64,000 nucleotides of DNA from Tetmemena sp. SeJ-2015. Lineage: Eukaryota > Ciliophora > Spirotrichea > Sporadotrichida > Oxytrichidae. Each line of letters opens with the position of its first letter. Position 1 is the stretch's first letter. Position numbers and translations under genes: made by a program. The stretch is taken from contig JAJKFJ010022336.1 of the NCBI GenBank assembly GCA_027382625.1, positions 1 to 64,000 of the forward strand, given 5' to 3'. Under the pieces are notes generated by a model. That model was not told where the DNA came from. It was given only the letters and a program-made list of their open reading frames with translations, and ran no database searches. Shown here in pieces: positions 14,201 through 25,300 of this stretch.

Positions 14201-16909
14201 TTTATTTGGAAGATAAAAAATGAAGGCTAAAATTTTTAAGTTTTGAAAAAAAATATGTTTAGATGATTAAAGGAACTTTTCTAAGTAGTTTTCAATTTAG
14301 TAGATGCAGTGGCTAACCCATCGAAGTTTTGAAGATTTGAGATCTCGTATATAGACTTTCTTTTATCTGAAGAAAAAAAAATAACTTATGAAATATAATG
14401 AATCTGAAAGTTTTACTCTTGAAGATCCTCGTATGCTTGATAAAGCAGCATCTTAAATATTTCTTACGATATTAAAAATTTCCTTTTAATCTTTAGTGGG
14501 TAATTAATTTTAAGATGGATCTTCATTATTATTATAGAGATCCTTTTGTTCTCCTTTCGAATTGATAACTACTATACTTTAGCCATTACCATGAGTAATC
14601 ACTGACTTTCTATCCTTGGGTGCAGATTCAAAATCCGGGCCAAGATCATCTTCGCTATCTAAGCTACCTTGACTATTCTTGCTGTTTGGGTAGTTGCTTT
14701 TCATTTGGTAGATGCGTTTGAGTATGGAAGAGTTAAAGATTCGCTTTGATATCTGACTTACTAAAAGCATTCCCAATAAGAACAGAGATTCATATAATTA
14801 TCTTAATTAGATGGAGAGATATTTTATAATCAACTTGAAATTAAGAGACTGTTCAAGACCTCCGATGTCTCCTAAGTAATTCAAAAATGAATAGATCTGT
14901 CTGTTGTAAATGTCGTACCTGTTGTCAACTCTCACAAAATTTGAAATAGAATATTTGCATCATTAAAATAAGTTCACGTAGACTGTTAAATAATGTTATG
15001 AATATAAATTAAATAAAGTTACATAATTTCCTTCACTATCGCTGAAATCATTCTGATAAGATCTCGAATTTTGAATTTATAGCAATATTTTTTTAAATAA
15101 TGATTGAAAATATTCATTAATTAAAAAGAATTTATTTTTCTTCAAGTTTATAGTTTAGAAGAAGTTGTAATCATTACTCTATCCGAGTTAAAGGAAGTCA
15201 TCTTGGAGTTACGCGTCATTTTATAGTGGGAAATTAAATTGAAATTAGTGATTGATTAAGAGAATAAACAGTGGATTTCAATTTTGTGGCAGGTGAATTG
15301 CTAAATAATATCCTGATTTGCATAGTATAAGATAGTGAACATAAATCAATTTGAATTCCTACTTTAATCATCTTTCAGCTAAGAGATATAATGCTTGCAT
15401 CAATTCCAATATTCTAAATATTTTCCTTCAATAAAATTTTGTAGCTTAAAAATATGAACAGAGAGCAGCAATTTTATAACAAAATAAATTCTAATATTTG
15501 TTTGCAGAATCGAATGGCATAATAATTTTTTGAATTGGAGCAGGGACATCAAGATTCAATTTGTATTTAGCTTAATAATTAATTCTATATTCCTTTAAAT
15601 TTTACCCATATTATACAAATACGTTCGCTTTGTTTATGACTGTGGGATCTATCTCCCAAAACAGACTATCATCGATAAATAAATCATTCTATATTTACAT
15701 CTTCCTTTTTTTATAAAGGTCTTGACTTGAGTATCAAAATCTGTAAAGTCAAAGTATGTGTTGACAAATGGGAAACTGAATTAAAGTGTTTAGAAATATT
15801 TCGTGATTGCATCATAGTCTTTGCATTAAAATAACAAACATATAATGAGATTATGGCATACGATAGCTGAAGAGTTAAGAATTATGAATATAATAAATTT
15901 CTATGTTAATAACACAAGTTGTAGCATCTAAAAAGTTTGATCTCCACATAAGAAAAGTTGTAGCTGTAAAAGTTGCCACTCAGCATTAATGCACTCTTGT
16001 CCTTGAAGCAATACTGATTTAAGATAAAATAAGTTATAATGACGCACAACAAATAAGGATAAGATCCCATATGATTTGACTTCTGCTTGATTTGTGAAGT
16101 TGAAGCCAACGTTTTTACACAGGTCAATTTCTTGAGGGTGCTTGACTTTAATCCTTTGATTACTTCCATCAACTATAATTCAATGCATTTTTATATGAAA
16201 ATCAGGGTTGGTTGTATTGAGGTAGAGGTATTCAATTACGTTTACTTGTATTTCCGTAAGTAGGGTCAAGCTCTTTTCCAATTCCAAAAGCAATCAATTA
16301 TTTTCATTCTATAGTTTTGAATAGCTATTTTAATTTAATTGAAAGTCAAACCCTAGATTCTATGGATATAGATAAATTAAATTGTGATTATAATTTAAAT
16401 AAAAAATATATTTTGCAATAAAAGGCGCCTAAGTCATTCAAATCTCTTTAGATGCTCGCTTTAGAGACTTAGGTATCACCCAAAGTAATTAAAAAATTTG
16501 CATTAAAAAAAGTAATTAAGATGAAGCCTCTGTAAAAGACATAGGCCAGAAGCACAGCAATAACTATTAAAGACACAGCCGCACCTGGAGCTGTTCGAAA
16601 GGTTTCATCTCCCTAGTAAGTTAGGCTTATCTTTTCTAAATTACAATTTAACATAAAAATATAAAGGTTCTCCGTAAATATCTAACTTTTTGAATCAATT
16701 TCCTTAAAAATAGTTTTAAATATCATTAATTAAAATATATATTTTCAGTCATAAAAATAGAATAGCCAAAATTATTTATGTTAATTATATGTTAATTTGA
16801 ATCACTTTGATACATTTTTGGTTCTTTGTTTGAAAGATTGCTAATTGCCTTTGCTGGAACAAAAGAAAGATCTTTCCTCCTCTCCATTTTTGGGTTAAAG
16901 ATTGCTCAT
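11229..16909 (-). CDS. Ciliate membrane-protein paralog C (IES-rich copy)
   Basis: Start ATG at 16,909 (MSNLQPKNGEER), then SFKKLDIYGEKISLTYQGD, a transmembrane helix ending FYRGFIL, FAFGIGKELDPTYGN, DLCKNVGFNF, NQYCFKDKSALML, the YSRQIYSILNYLGDIGG-type block, an acidic Ser/Asp patch (about 13,030-13,080) and a Gln-rich tail. TGA stop at 11,231-11,229. The tail diverges from B after the KKDEKL region, as if by a frameshift. Relative to B it has an extra 27 bp IES (16,493-16,519), a 390 bp IES (15,226-15,615), a 586 bp insert (11,637-12,222), and lacks two bases near 16,250 (AATACAAG against AATATACAAG), which breaks the frame unless it is a read error. It could be a decaying copy or an active gene with a sequencing fault. 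Confidence 0.7.
11637..12222. mobile_element. 586 bp insert nested in an IES of paralog C, 12 bp flanking repeats
   Basis: The perfect 12 bp repeat TTTAATTTTTAA lies at 11,625-11,636 and 12,211-12,222; paralog B has only one related copy at this place. The insert is visibly richer in G+C than its surroundings. On the minus strand it holds two open frames in the ciliate code: one from ATG 12,159 to TGA 11,971, and one starting at the overlapping ATGA (11,974) and open to about 11,690. I recognise neither product. It may be a transposed element or MDSs of a separate gene lodged inside an IES. Confidence 0.5.
15221..15615 (-). other. Long IES specific to paralog C, 5 bp pointer TATAA
   Basis: TTATA copies on plus at 15,221-15,225 and 15,611-15,615. 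Removing 390 bp joins the KANVFV and NDAQLQDDF parts in frame. Paralog B reads straight through this position (VQQNEAQLQDD). Confidence 0.75.
16020..16065 (-). other. IES in paralog C, 6 bp pointer ATCTTA
   Basis: TAAGAT copies on plus at 16,020-16,025 and 16,060-16,065; 40 bp removed; gives SYGILNQYCFKDK in frame. It sits at the same site as in A and B. Confidence 0.9.
16372..16422 (-). other. IES in paralog C, 5 bp pointer TTTAT
   Basis: ATAAA copies on plus at 16,372-16,376 and 16,418-16,422. Excision joins DLGAFY to LYPQNLGFDF in frame. Paralog B has the equivalent IES. Confidence 0.7.
16482..16519 (-). other. 27 bp IES present only in paralog C, 11 bp pointer
   Basis: The repeat AAAGTAATTAA lies at 16,482-16,492 and 16,509-16,519. 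Paralog B, almost identical here, has one copy and no insert. Removing 27 bp restores the FILIT-LGDT junction exactly as it stands in B. Confidence 0.85.
16634..16671 (-). other. IES in paralog C, 4 bp pointer AGAA
   Basis: TTCT copies on plus at 16,634-16,637 and 16,668-16,671; 34 bp removed; gives DIYGEKISLTYQGD in frame. Confidence 0.8.
16689..16834 (-). other. IES in paralog C, 6 bp pointer TTCAAA
   Basis: TTTGAA copies on plus at 16,689-16,694 and 16,829-16,834 (140 bp removed) give QQSFKKLDIYGE in frame, matching paralog B. Confidence 0.75.
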
Positions 16910-17539
16910 CTCACTGGATGACTTAAATTTTATTCTTTAAAATAGATTTTAAAGAATTTGGATTAGGGTTTTTTGTGCGTTATTATAATGCAGGTGAAAA
17001 GTAATTATATTTATAAGATTTGATGCTCTTATTGCAATAGTCCTTATTTTAATGCTAACTCAAATAATCACGTCACTCAGATTTTTAAATTGTAATCAAA
17101 ATAAAGAAAGTATTAGCACAGATTAATTTTCATCTTCAAATTTAAAACTAATGCATAGTCAATAAGTTAAATAATTAAAAAATGTATTTAGGCTAGTTAT
17201 GTTTTAATCGAAACATATAAATGTTTGTATCTCCTAAAAAATATTAAAATTTATAAATATGAAATGAAAATAAAAATGAATAAGTCTAGTATATAAACTT
17301 TAGAGAGAAAATTAAGTCTCTAATTCTTTTTTAATTTTATATATTATAAAAATATAAAAATTACCTAACTTTTTGTCTAAATTATTTATCTTAACTTGCT
17401 TGCTTGTATTCATTTATATAGAGCTTATATAAAAAAAAGAGGCAAATTAACATTGAAATATTAACATTACTGATCTTTTAAAGTAGATGTCGCGATAAAA
17501 AACTTTCACAATTGTTTGAATAACATTTAATTTAAAAGG
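16910..17539. other. AT-rich intergenic stretch
   Basis: The promoter side of paralog C (17,020-17,105 is similar to the B upstream region), then very AT-rich sequence towards the kinase 3' end. No gene seen. Confidence 0.6.
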
Positions 17540-19765
17540 CTATGCTTAAATTTTGAAGATATGCTGATTTTATTGGATGAGTTTGAGATTGCTCTCATCG
17601 ATGACTGACTCTGCAAAATCCTCCCTTCCCGTAAGCTTTTGATCAAAATACTTGAGATCATCTCCAATTTCAGGCATGTAGGGAGGCACTATTTATTTGT
17701 TTAGCAGCTTTTCAATATCTACGTTTCGCAAAAAAGGGATGCGCCAAAATATCGCTGACATCGTTTGCTCCTCCTAATCGCTTTTTGCGATTCTTCTCTA
17801 GCAGCTTTTTGATTAAGTCCTTTGCCTTAGAAAATTAAAAAGGAAAAAATACTTCAATTCAATGACCTGCCTGAGGTGAAACTTCGATTCCATGCTTGAC
17901 TGGATCTGGAAAGTTAACTGGACTTTCCTTAATTAAGAAGTACATCCTATGCTTGTTACGATGGAAGAAAGGAGGGATACCCACCAGCATTTCATAGAGT
18001 AAAATACCCAGAGCCCACCAATCAACTGTGTGATCATGTCCCGACCCAGTGAGCATCTCTGGAGCCAAGTACTCGGCTGTTCCACAAAAAGAATTCGCCA
18101 GTTCGTTCTTAGAAACTAACTTAGCTAACCCGAAATCTGCTAAGAAAAGATATCCATCATCACCAAAAAGGATATTTTCTGGCTTTAAGTCCCTGTATAA
18201 GATATTCTTAGTGTGAAGATGACCTAGTGCTATCGCAATTTACACTATGAAGAATCTAGCCTGCTCCTCATTAAACCTCTTTATCTTGACAAGGTGGCGG
18301 AAAAGTTCTCCTCCTTTGATGAACTTCATTATAAAGTAGATTCTGTAGTCATTTTGAAACACATAATCCATTCCTACTATAAAAGGATGGTCAACGCTAT
18401 ATAGGATGTCTTTTTCCAGCTTAATATTTTCAAACTTGCTCATTATCTATGATCACATCTTTGCGAATGCACTTCATTGCATAGAGCTTCTATGTGTATT
18501 TATTTTGAACTAGGAACACTTTTCCAAATGTCCCTTTGCCTACCATCTTCCTGATCTCAAAATCTTGAAGTTAAATTTGCTCAGATTTCTTGGCAAAGAC
18601 CAATCTTCCTCCTGCTTTCATGCTCTAGTTTAAATTTAAATAGTGATCTAATTATTTGAATCTACTTGGCTGATGGCTCCTAAGTTGAATCATAAGCATC
18701 ATCTTCTTCCTCATCATCCTCTAGTGTTTCAAAGTTCTTAGAGGCTTAAAACTGCTGATTTCTAAGCTGCATATTCTCATTGTAATCATCTAGAACTGCG
18801 AAATTATTATCTATCGTCTCCTGCTTGCCAACTGTAGTTTCAACCTCACGTAAAAGATCCTCATTTTTTAGTCTAAATTACTGAGGTGGGTACCTGTTTT
18901 GTCCCCTCTTCGCATCCTTCTCAGTAGTTGTAAATTCTTTAAGATTCTGGCGTTCAACTCCGTATAGTGGTAAATTACAAGTAAATCAGGATAAAGATAG
19001 AATTTAAATTGACTTGAAGCTTTTCTACATATCGAGCTTTGAGTATATCAATTATAATATCTCGCCTACAAGGAAATTATTCTGAAAGTCTCATACTATT
19101 AGTATAAGTATTTGATATCATATAAATTTTATAACTTTTCAGAGAAGAACCTATAGTCGTATTCTGATGGAACATGAATTGTGAACTCTCCTCTCCCAAA
19201 AGGAAGAGTCTTCGAAATTCCACTTATCTTAGAAATCTACAAAACTTATATTAGACTTGATCATTTCTGGGATGAATAAGAAAGAGTAAAAACTGTTTCT
19301 TACTGCAATCCTTCGCTTGATCTTATTCTAAATTAAATGAGTATACAATTCGAAAGTTTAAATTATTCTTCTTAATGTTATAAATCTGCTCAGTCGTAAT
19401 TGCAAATATTCTCATTCATAATAAAAGTGCTAGATTTACAATGTAAAGGTTATTTTTCTCTCTTGAGTCCAATCGAACATATTTATCTTCTTGATCTTGT
19501 CTGAGAAAAGCAATGTCTCTAGATAATTATTTAGCATCTTCTTGTTAAGCTTATATCAGAGTTATGATTTGGATGATGAAATATAAATATCGCTTGGCTT
19601 ACCTGTATCAAAGAGCACCATCATTTTAGGCTGTTATTTGAGACCCAAGTAGTCCTTCACAATATAAGAAGTTTGCTTTTAGTTGGCCAAACTTTGATGG
19701 TGAGCTGTCATTGGCATTTTCATCTCAAAGCCCTCCCCACTTTTTTCCTTGAACTGCATCGACAT
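17540..19765 (-). CDS. AGC-family protein kinase
   Basis: Serine/threonine kinase of the AGC (PKA/PKB) type. Start taken at ATG 19,765 (MSMQFKEKSGEGFEMKMP). The N-terminal part holds ISGISKTLPFGRGEFTIHV followed by SEYDYRFFSEK (about 19,150-19,230), possibly a PH-like module, then an acidic linker. The kinase domain (about 18,600-17,650) shows the Gly loop GKGTFGKV, AMK lysine, EKDIL, GGEL, YRDLKPEN, ADFGLAK, CGTAEYLAPE, VDWWALG, KRLGG and the AGC tail PPYMPE. A TAA codon (about 18,241) encodes the conserved Gln of FIVQIAIAL. Two homopolymer runs (18,432-18,434 and 17,730-17,735) each seem one base too long, since shortening them restores QVENIKLEKD and HPFLRNVDIEK. No clear hydrophobic-motif FxxF ending; the exact stop was not found and 17,540 is approximate. 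Confidence 0.85.
17823..17872 (-). other. IES (or GC-AG intron) in the kinase gene, pointer AGGCA
   Basis: TGCCT copies on plus at 17,823-17,827 and 17,868-17,872; 45 bp removed. This gives VSPQAKDLIKKLL in frame, the usual AGC kinase wording. A GC-AG intron with the same ends would give the same product, so this site alone does not prove an IES. Confidence 0.7.
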
Positions 19766-19824
19766 AGCAGCCCCGCGTCTGTCCAAAAGGTTAGATCAAG
19801 ATCAAATCGTAAAGCGTGTTTTTA

Positions 19825-22048
19825 TCATAAAAACTTACTGTGCTAAGGATTCTACCATTAAAATTTTACAATTACTCCGCTAATAAATTATTAAGTAAGT
19901 GATATGAGGAAAAATATTGAAGAAGTAATTGATTTTTGAATTTTAAACATAAGCAAAAACTGGTGTAGGAAAAATTTCATTTCCTCTTGAGTCGTTTTAG
20001 TTGAGAACATCTCTCTTTTAAAAGATTGCTTTGTACATGTGCTACTGTTTCCTTCTTTGTCCTAAATTTCTGACTCTCGAACCTTCCTCTTAGGTTACAA
20101 TTCTTTGTCTTTCTTAACATTCTCATCTCCTTCAAATACCTCATTCAACTAATATCTACATTATATTGTTAAGTAAGTTTGCATATTGTATACTAATCTT
20201 TAGAGAGAACAGATTCACTACTTCCTTTCACCAACCTCCTCAGCTTCCTTAAAGTTTTCTAGGAGCCTTGACCTTAACTCTCCTTTTACTCTTCTTCATC
20301 ATCTTGCAATTTGTACTTTTCTTAAATCTGCATACTGTCTAGCATTTTCCTCTTAGAAGACTTGTATTGAGAGAGGCACACAGGGCTTTAAGTCTTAATT
20401 TATAATGATAAAGAGATAAAGATAACTTAATCTTAAATGCAGCTACATCATGAGGGTTCGAGCTATTTGCAAGTTCAACAAAGAATTCTTCTTTGAAAAA
20501 TGATTTGAATACCAATACATTTATATGCAATCTTAGGTGATGTCTTGAATATCGCTTTCACTATTCGAAACTAACGCGCTTTCTTCTTGAAAGATGTTTA
20601 TCCTTTTATCCTTGATGTTTCTTTATGAGAAGCAAGTCCCTGCATTTTTCATTTCCTCTCTAGCTACATCAGCATTGCTATAGTCCTTTGCTGAACATTA
20701 AGAGCGATCTTTGACTGCATTTTAGCTTGAAGCTATTCCTGTAAATCCTATCTAAGAGTAGCTTGCAGGCTTCTCCTATCCTCGAGTATTATATATTATT
20801 AGATAAATACTGTAAGTTTCTTATAAACTATCAGGGGTAATTTGAAAGGTTGCTTCTTGTTCAAAGTTTTGTTCTTGCAAAATCTCATTGAGTTATCCGA
20901 TTATTTCTCCATCGTAATCGAATTCATCCTCCTCTTCCTCCTAAATACTCCGTTTGCTTCTTTAACTAAAAAGAAACATATCATCTTTGTAGTTGAGCTC
21001 TTCTTGTTCACTTCAATCTATTTACCTTCCTCAATCTACTGGCTATCTTCTTTTTCCTCCTGCACTATCTCAGACTCTTAAGAATTCAAAAGATTGTTTA
21101 CTGAGAACTATCTACTTCTTTTAACGAGTCTTCTTCAGCCTATCTATTCTCCACTTATTGCAAAAGAGAGTCATGGACTCATTTTATTAGGAGTTCCTTC
21201 TTTTAAAATCGATTATTCAAAGAATGAAGAAAGTTCTTTTAAAGAGGTAAAAGGACCAAAAGTTTTCAAATCTTTCTTTAGAAAATAGTAGTCCTCCTTG
21301 GAAAGATAAGAGGAAGGAATTATGAAATCATCTCGCAAGCAATCGATCATTCTCTCGAATCGGACGGGATTGTGGTCTATGAATATTTCTATGAAATCTC
21401 ATAATCTAACATTAAAATTATAAACGGAATTTAACCTGAGTTATGAAATATTTTATAATAAGAAAATTTAATACAGATACAAGTCTTTAAAAGACTTTAA
21501 AAATTGCTTAATTTAAAAATACTTTGATAATAAATTAAAGAATTAACAATTAGCTCTCTATATAACAATCTTGATGGTTTTCAAATAATAATTATATCTT
21601 TATAACTTCATTGTTTCCTTTTACAATTTAAATCTAGCCATAATAAAATCTGAGTCTTCTCCTAGTTTTTCAGAATTCACTTCGCTCTAATTTTTAGATG
21701 GTTGCTTTCCAATCTAATCAGGAAGCTTCAGCAAACATTTCTCTCTTTAAAAGTATATTTTAATTTATTTTTAAGCATCTGATTTGATTTCTTGATATCT
21801 TCTATAGTCAAATCGGTTGTTGTGTCTGCATTTGCTAGAATGTTTTCATGAGCCGCAACTCTTTATACTTCCTTCGAGTTCGATTTTTCTATTCCTTAAA
21901 TTTCTGGATTAGTTTTGTTCAAAGAGAATTAAAGCGCTTGCTATTTTCTTAAGAAAGAACATAGCTTAGATTTTGGATGCCGCAGTATAGTCTCTTTAAT
22001 TGTTTTGATCGTCCTTCCTCCCACATCGAATTCAACAATGCCACTCAT
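19825..22048 (-). CDS. BTB/T1 (KCTD-like) domain protein
   Basis: Start ATG 22,048 reads MSGIVEFDVGGRTIKTIKET followed by LRHPKSKL, the opening strands of a potassium-channel-tetramerisation-type BTB fold. The second half of the fold appears near 21,400: FIDHNPVRFERMIDCLRDD, then SYLSKEDYYFLKKDL. KCTD proteins of this sort usually act as adaptors for cullin-3 ubiquitin ligases or as oligomerisation modules; no membrane spans are seen, so a channel is unlikely. Between the two halves is an insert (ENILANADTTTDLTIEDI) and IESs. The C-terminal part is acidic and low-complexity (EEEEDEFDYDGEIIGQ near 20,940; QDDEEEQKE near 20,300), with no further domain. The end is set at the TGA at 19,827-19,825, only 60 bp upstream of the kinase start; the join between the C-terminal blocks is inferred. 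Confidence 0.65.
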
Positions 22049-22322
22049 ATTTTAACTGAGCTTAAGCCAAAAAGATATTTATAATAAGTGCTGCGGAAGT
22101 ATTCTTAATAAACTAAAAATTAAAGATCAAAGATATTCAGATAATATATATTTGACTCTCATTTGAATCTTGTGCAAATTTATTTTTTATTTCTCTTCAT
22201 AAATAGGATATTTTAACCATAGATTATCTTACTCAAGCCTATAAATAAAAATTTGCATCATAGAAGATCTTTGCAATTAATTATCAAATTATCTAAGTAC
22301 CTTTATATACTCTCACTCTCAA

Positions 22323-25300
22323 TCAATCACTCATTCTTTCATCCTCATCCTATTACTAGGTCTTTTGCAGCGCATTTCTTTACATTTTAGTTTCGCTAGG
22401 AGCTCGCCTATTCAGTAATTCGGTTTCTTTGTCAGATACTTTATCTCCCTCAGTGTTTTACTTCGATTGAGCCGCGCTTCTTCTTGTATCTCTACGAGGA
22501 GGCTAATTAGGGCCAACTGGATGAGAGGTTGTGTAACTTGGTTCAAAAGCTCCAGCATTATTCTCTCCATTATAATCGCTATCAGAATTTTTGCTTCCTC
22601 CGGACACACCTCTTCTCTTTTAAGCACTCGAACTTTTCTAAGCGCTTGATTTATTTGTTACCTATTGATGCCTGTTATTTTGAGTTGGAGGCTAACATCT
22701 CTTCGCGCTATTATTATCTCTCCTTTAGGTATGCTTATAGTTCCTATTATCTTCATTATCTCTAGCATCATCCTCACTAGTTGACTGTTGCTACCTGCCT
22801 CTTCTATGACTGTCATCTTCATCATCGCTGATATGCTTCATCTTTTAATGAGACTTTGGCTTTGTGAAGGTTTTTTGCGTTTGAGGAGGGGCATGCTTAG
22901 GTCGGCTCTTAGATTTTGACTATGTCTAAGGGATAGGTCTCTTCTTACTTCCCTTAGCTTGCTTACTTCTGCTCTTTCTTTTTCTGACCAGATAGTCGTC
23001 GTCATATTAATCCTCATCAGATGAAGGTGTCTGCTCAGCCTCAGCATCATCTTTATAAATTACCAGTCCTCTAGACTTCTTAGATTTTCCTTTTGATTAA
23101 GGCACTTGAGTTTGCAAGATATTTTATTGGACTGCTCTAGGTGGTTACTGTATTTGAATTTTAATAGGAGATGGATTCACTTCTTTTTCAATTTTAGGAA
23201 CTGCTGAGAAAGAAGGTTGTGCAGTAGTAACTCGATCTTTCATGCAACTTAAATCAATTATTGGCTCATCCTCCTCTCTATTATCGCTGCTTATTTAGTC
23301 CTCATCTATTACTTTATGAGATCTCTAGGGTGTCTTGGTCGCCAAAGGCTTTTTAATGGGAGACTTAGATCCTTTCTTTATCTGCTAATCTTTGAGGAGA
23401 CTGACGCTATCTGTAGTATCTTTCTATTCAAGGCTAGGATAGACTGTATTTGATTTTTGAGTATCTGGAATTATCCTCTCTTATTTAATAATTTTTTATT
23501 CATCATCACATTTAAAACTCTAAATTTTGTTTTAATCATCACCTTCAAGCAGATTATGTTCACACTATTTCTCTTATCTCTCGGAGTCTAATGATTTTAC
23601 AAACATCTTCTAATCCTAATCACTATGCTGAATAGATTCTTTGCAAGCTGACAGATTATTCTCAAGCTGAGTATTTTCAAGATTTTTCTTTTCTGACTAG
23701 ATTATTTCCGTAGTGTCTACTTTTTAGACAGTGCTTGCAATTTTTCTGCTCTTCTAGTTCACATTTTTCTTGGTTAATTTAGAGTTTTCTTCTTTTATGG
23801 ACATGATATCATTTTTGGGTTGCACCTTTTTATCTGATGCTGAAGTTGCATTAGATTTAGTCTCCTATGTAGGTTTGGGAGGTAGAGTTTTAGAAATCAC
23901 TTGGGCTTTTCAATCTCAAAGCTTGGGGCCTAAAACTTTTGCATTGAGCTTATGTCTGTGCATTAGTCATCATCCATTTGAAGAAAGAGCTATTAGTGCT
24001 TCTTGCTTTTCTTTTGGAACTGGATTGCTTGCAAAATGTTTTTTACTTGATTTAATTACTCAGAGACCTTGTCTTGCTCTAAAGCTTTTTGGGTTTTCTA
24101 AGTACTTTACTGACCTGCATTTAAAGCTTGAGTAGCTGAAATAGGTGGAATAGGATGCATATCCTCATCCTCTTTTTCAATAATCATAGGTTCTATTTTA
24201 GCTGGCTCTTCATCCTCCTAATTTCTATTAATTTCACCTTCATTTTTAGTATCCTTTGCTTAAACAGTTTGCTTGATTACTTCAATTTCACTCTCTTTAT
24301 GAGGTTAAGAATTCAACTTTTAAGGCTCCAAAGGGTTTGCTGTTTTTTCCTCCTTAGTAATCAATTGGGAGATATTACTAGGATGGCTTTCATTTTAGGC
24401 AACTTAGTCTTATTCTCTTTCAAGTTATTGCTATATTTAATTTTCATGCTTTTACTCCCCTTCTTGTTTATTTGAGACATCATCTTCTCCATCTACCTCA
24501 TCGTCCTCATTCTGTATTTGCATTTAATCTTCATTCAGCTCTTCATCCTCGACTTGAAGTAGTTTTAAAGCTTAAGGTTCCTCATTTACAGGTGCATCTT
24601 CCAGCATTGGCTCATCTGGGGCATCATTTTCCAACTCAGCCGCCTCCAACTCTTCGCCACCTTTGTCTGGAATGACTTGCTTGATGATTTCCTCATCCTC
24701 AGCTTCTAAATCAGCATCTTCCTCTATTTCCGCATCATCAGCATCCTCGACTATCAGGTGGTCTTAAAGCTGTTTCTAAGAGGCCGCTACTTCCTTCTCT
24801 ACTTGGATTTTTATCTGCTATTTCAATTGCTCCACCTTTTCTTTAACCTGCAACTATTGAGCTTGAATTAACTGAGACTGCTCCTCAAAGTTATTGCATC
24901 GATTCAAGTCTAGCATAGAGCCTGTCATTCCTTAAGATTACGATGGGTGGTATCCTCCATTCAAAACCCAAATTTTGAAATAATTTTTAAAAAATAAAGA
25001 TAGGAGAATAAACAATAATTATTTTATTTAATAAATCTTTAAAATATATCGAATTTTATCTCAATAGTAGAATAAGATAAGAAATGTTATTATTCTAAAG
25101 TTAAAAATTATATTTAATGATGAAAATTTGAAATTCCTTATATTAAAATATTGCATTATGTATATTTATTTATAATTAGTTGCACATTTATTTTGAATAA
25201 TTTTGGGTTTGATTGGCACCTTAAGTGTGCAAATTATCTTCTCTCTTCACTTATGACATCATATGTCCATTATTCGATTAACTTGCAGCTTCTTAATTTT

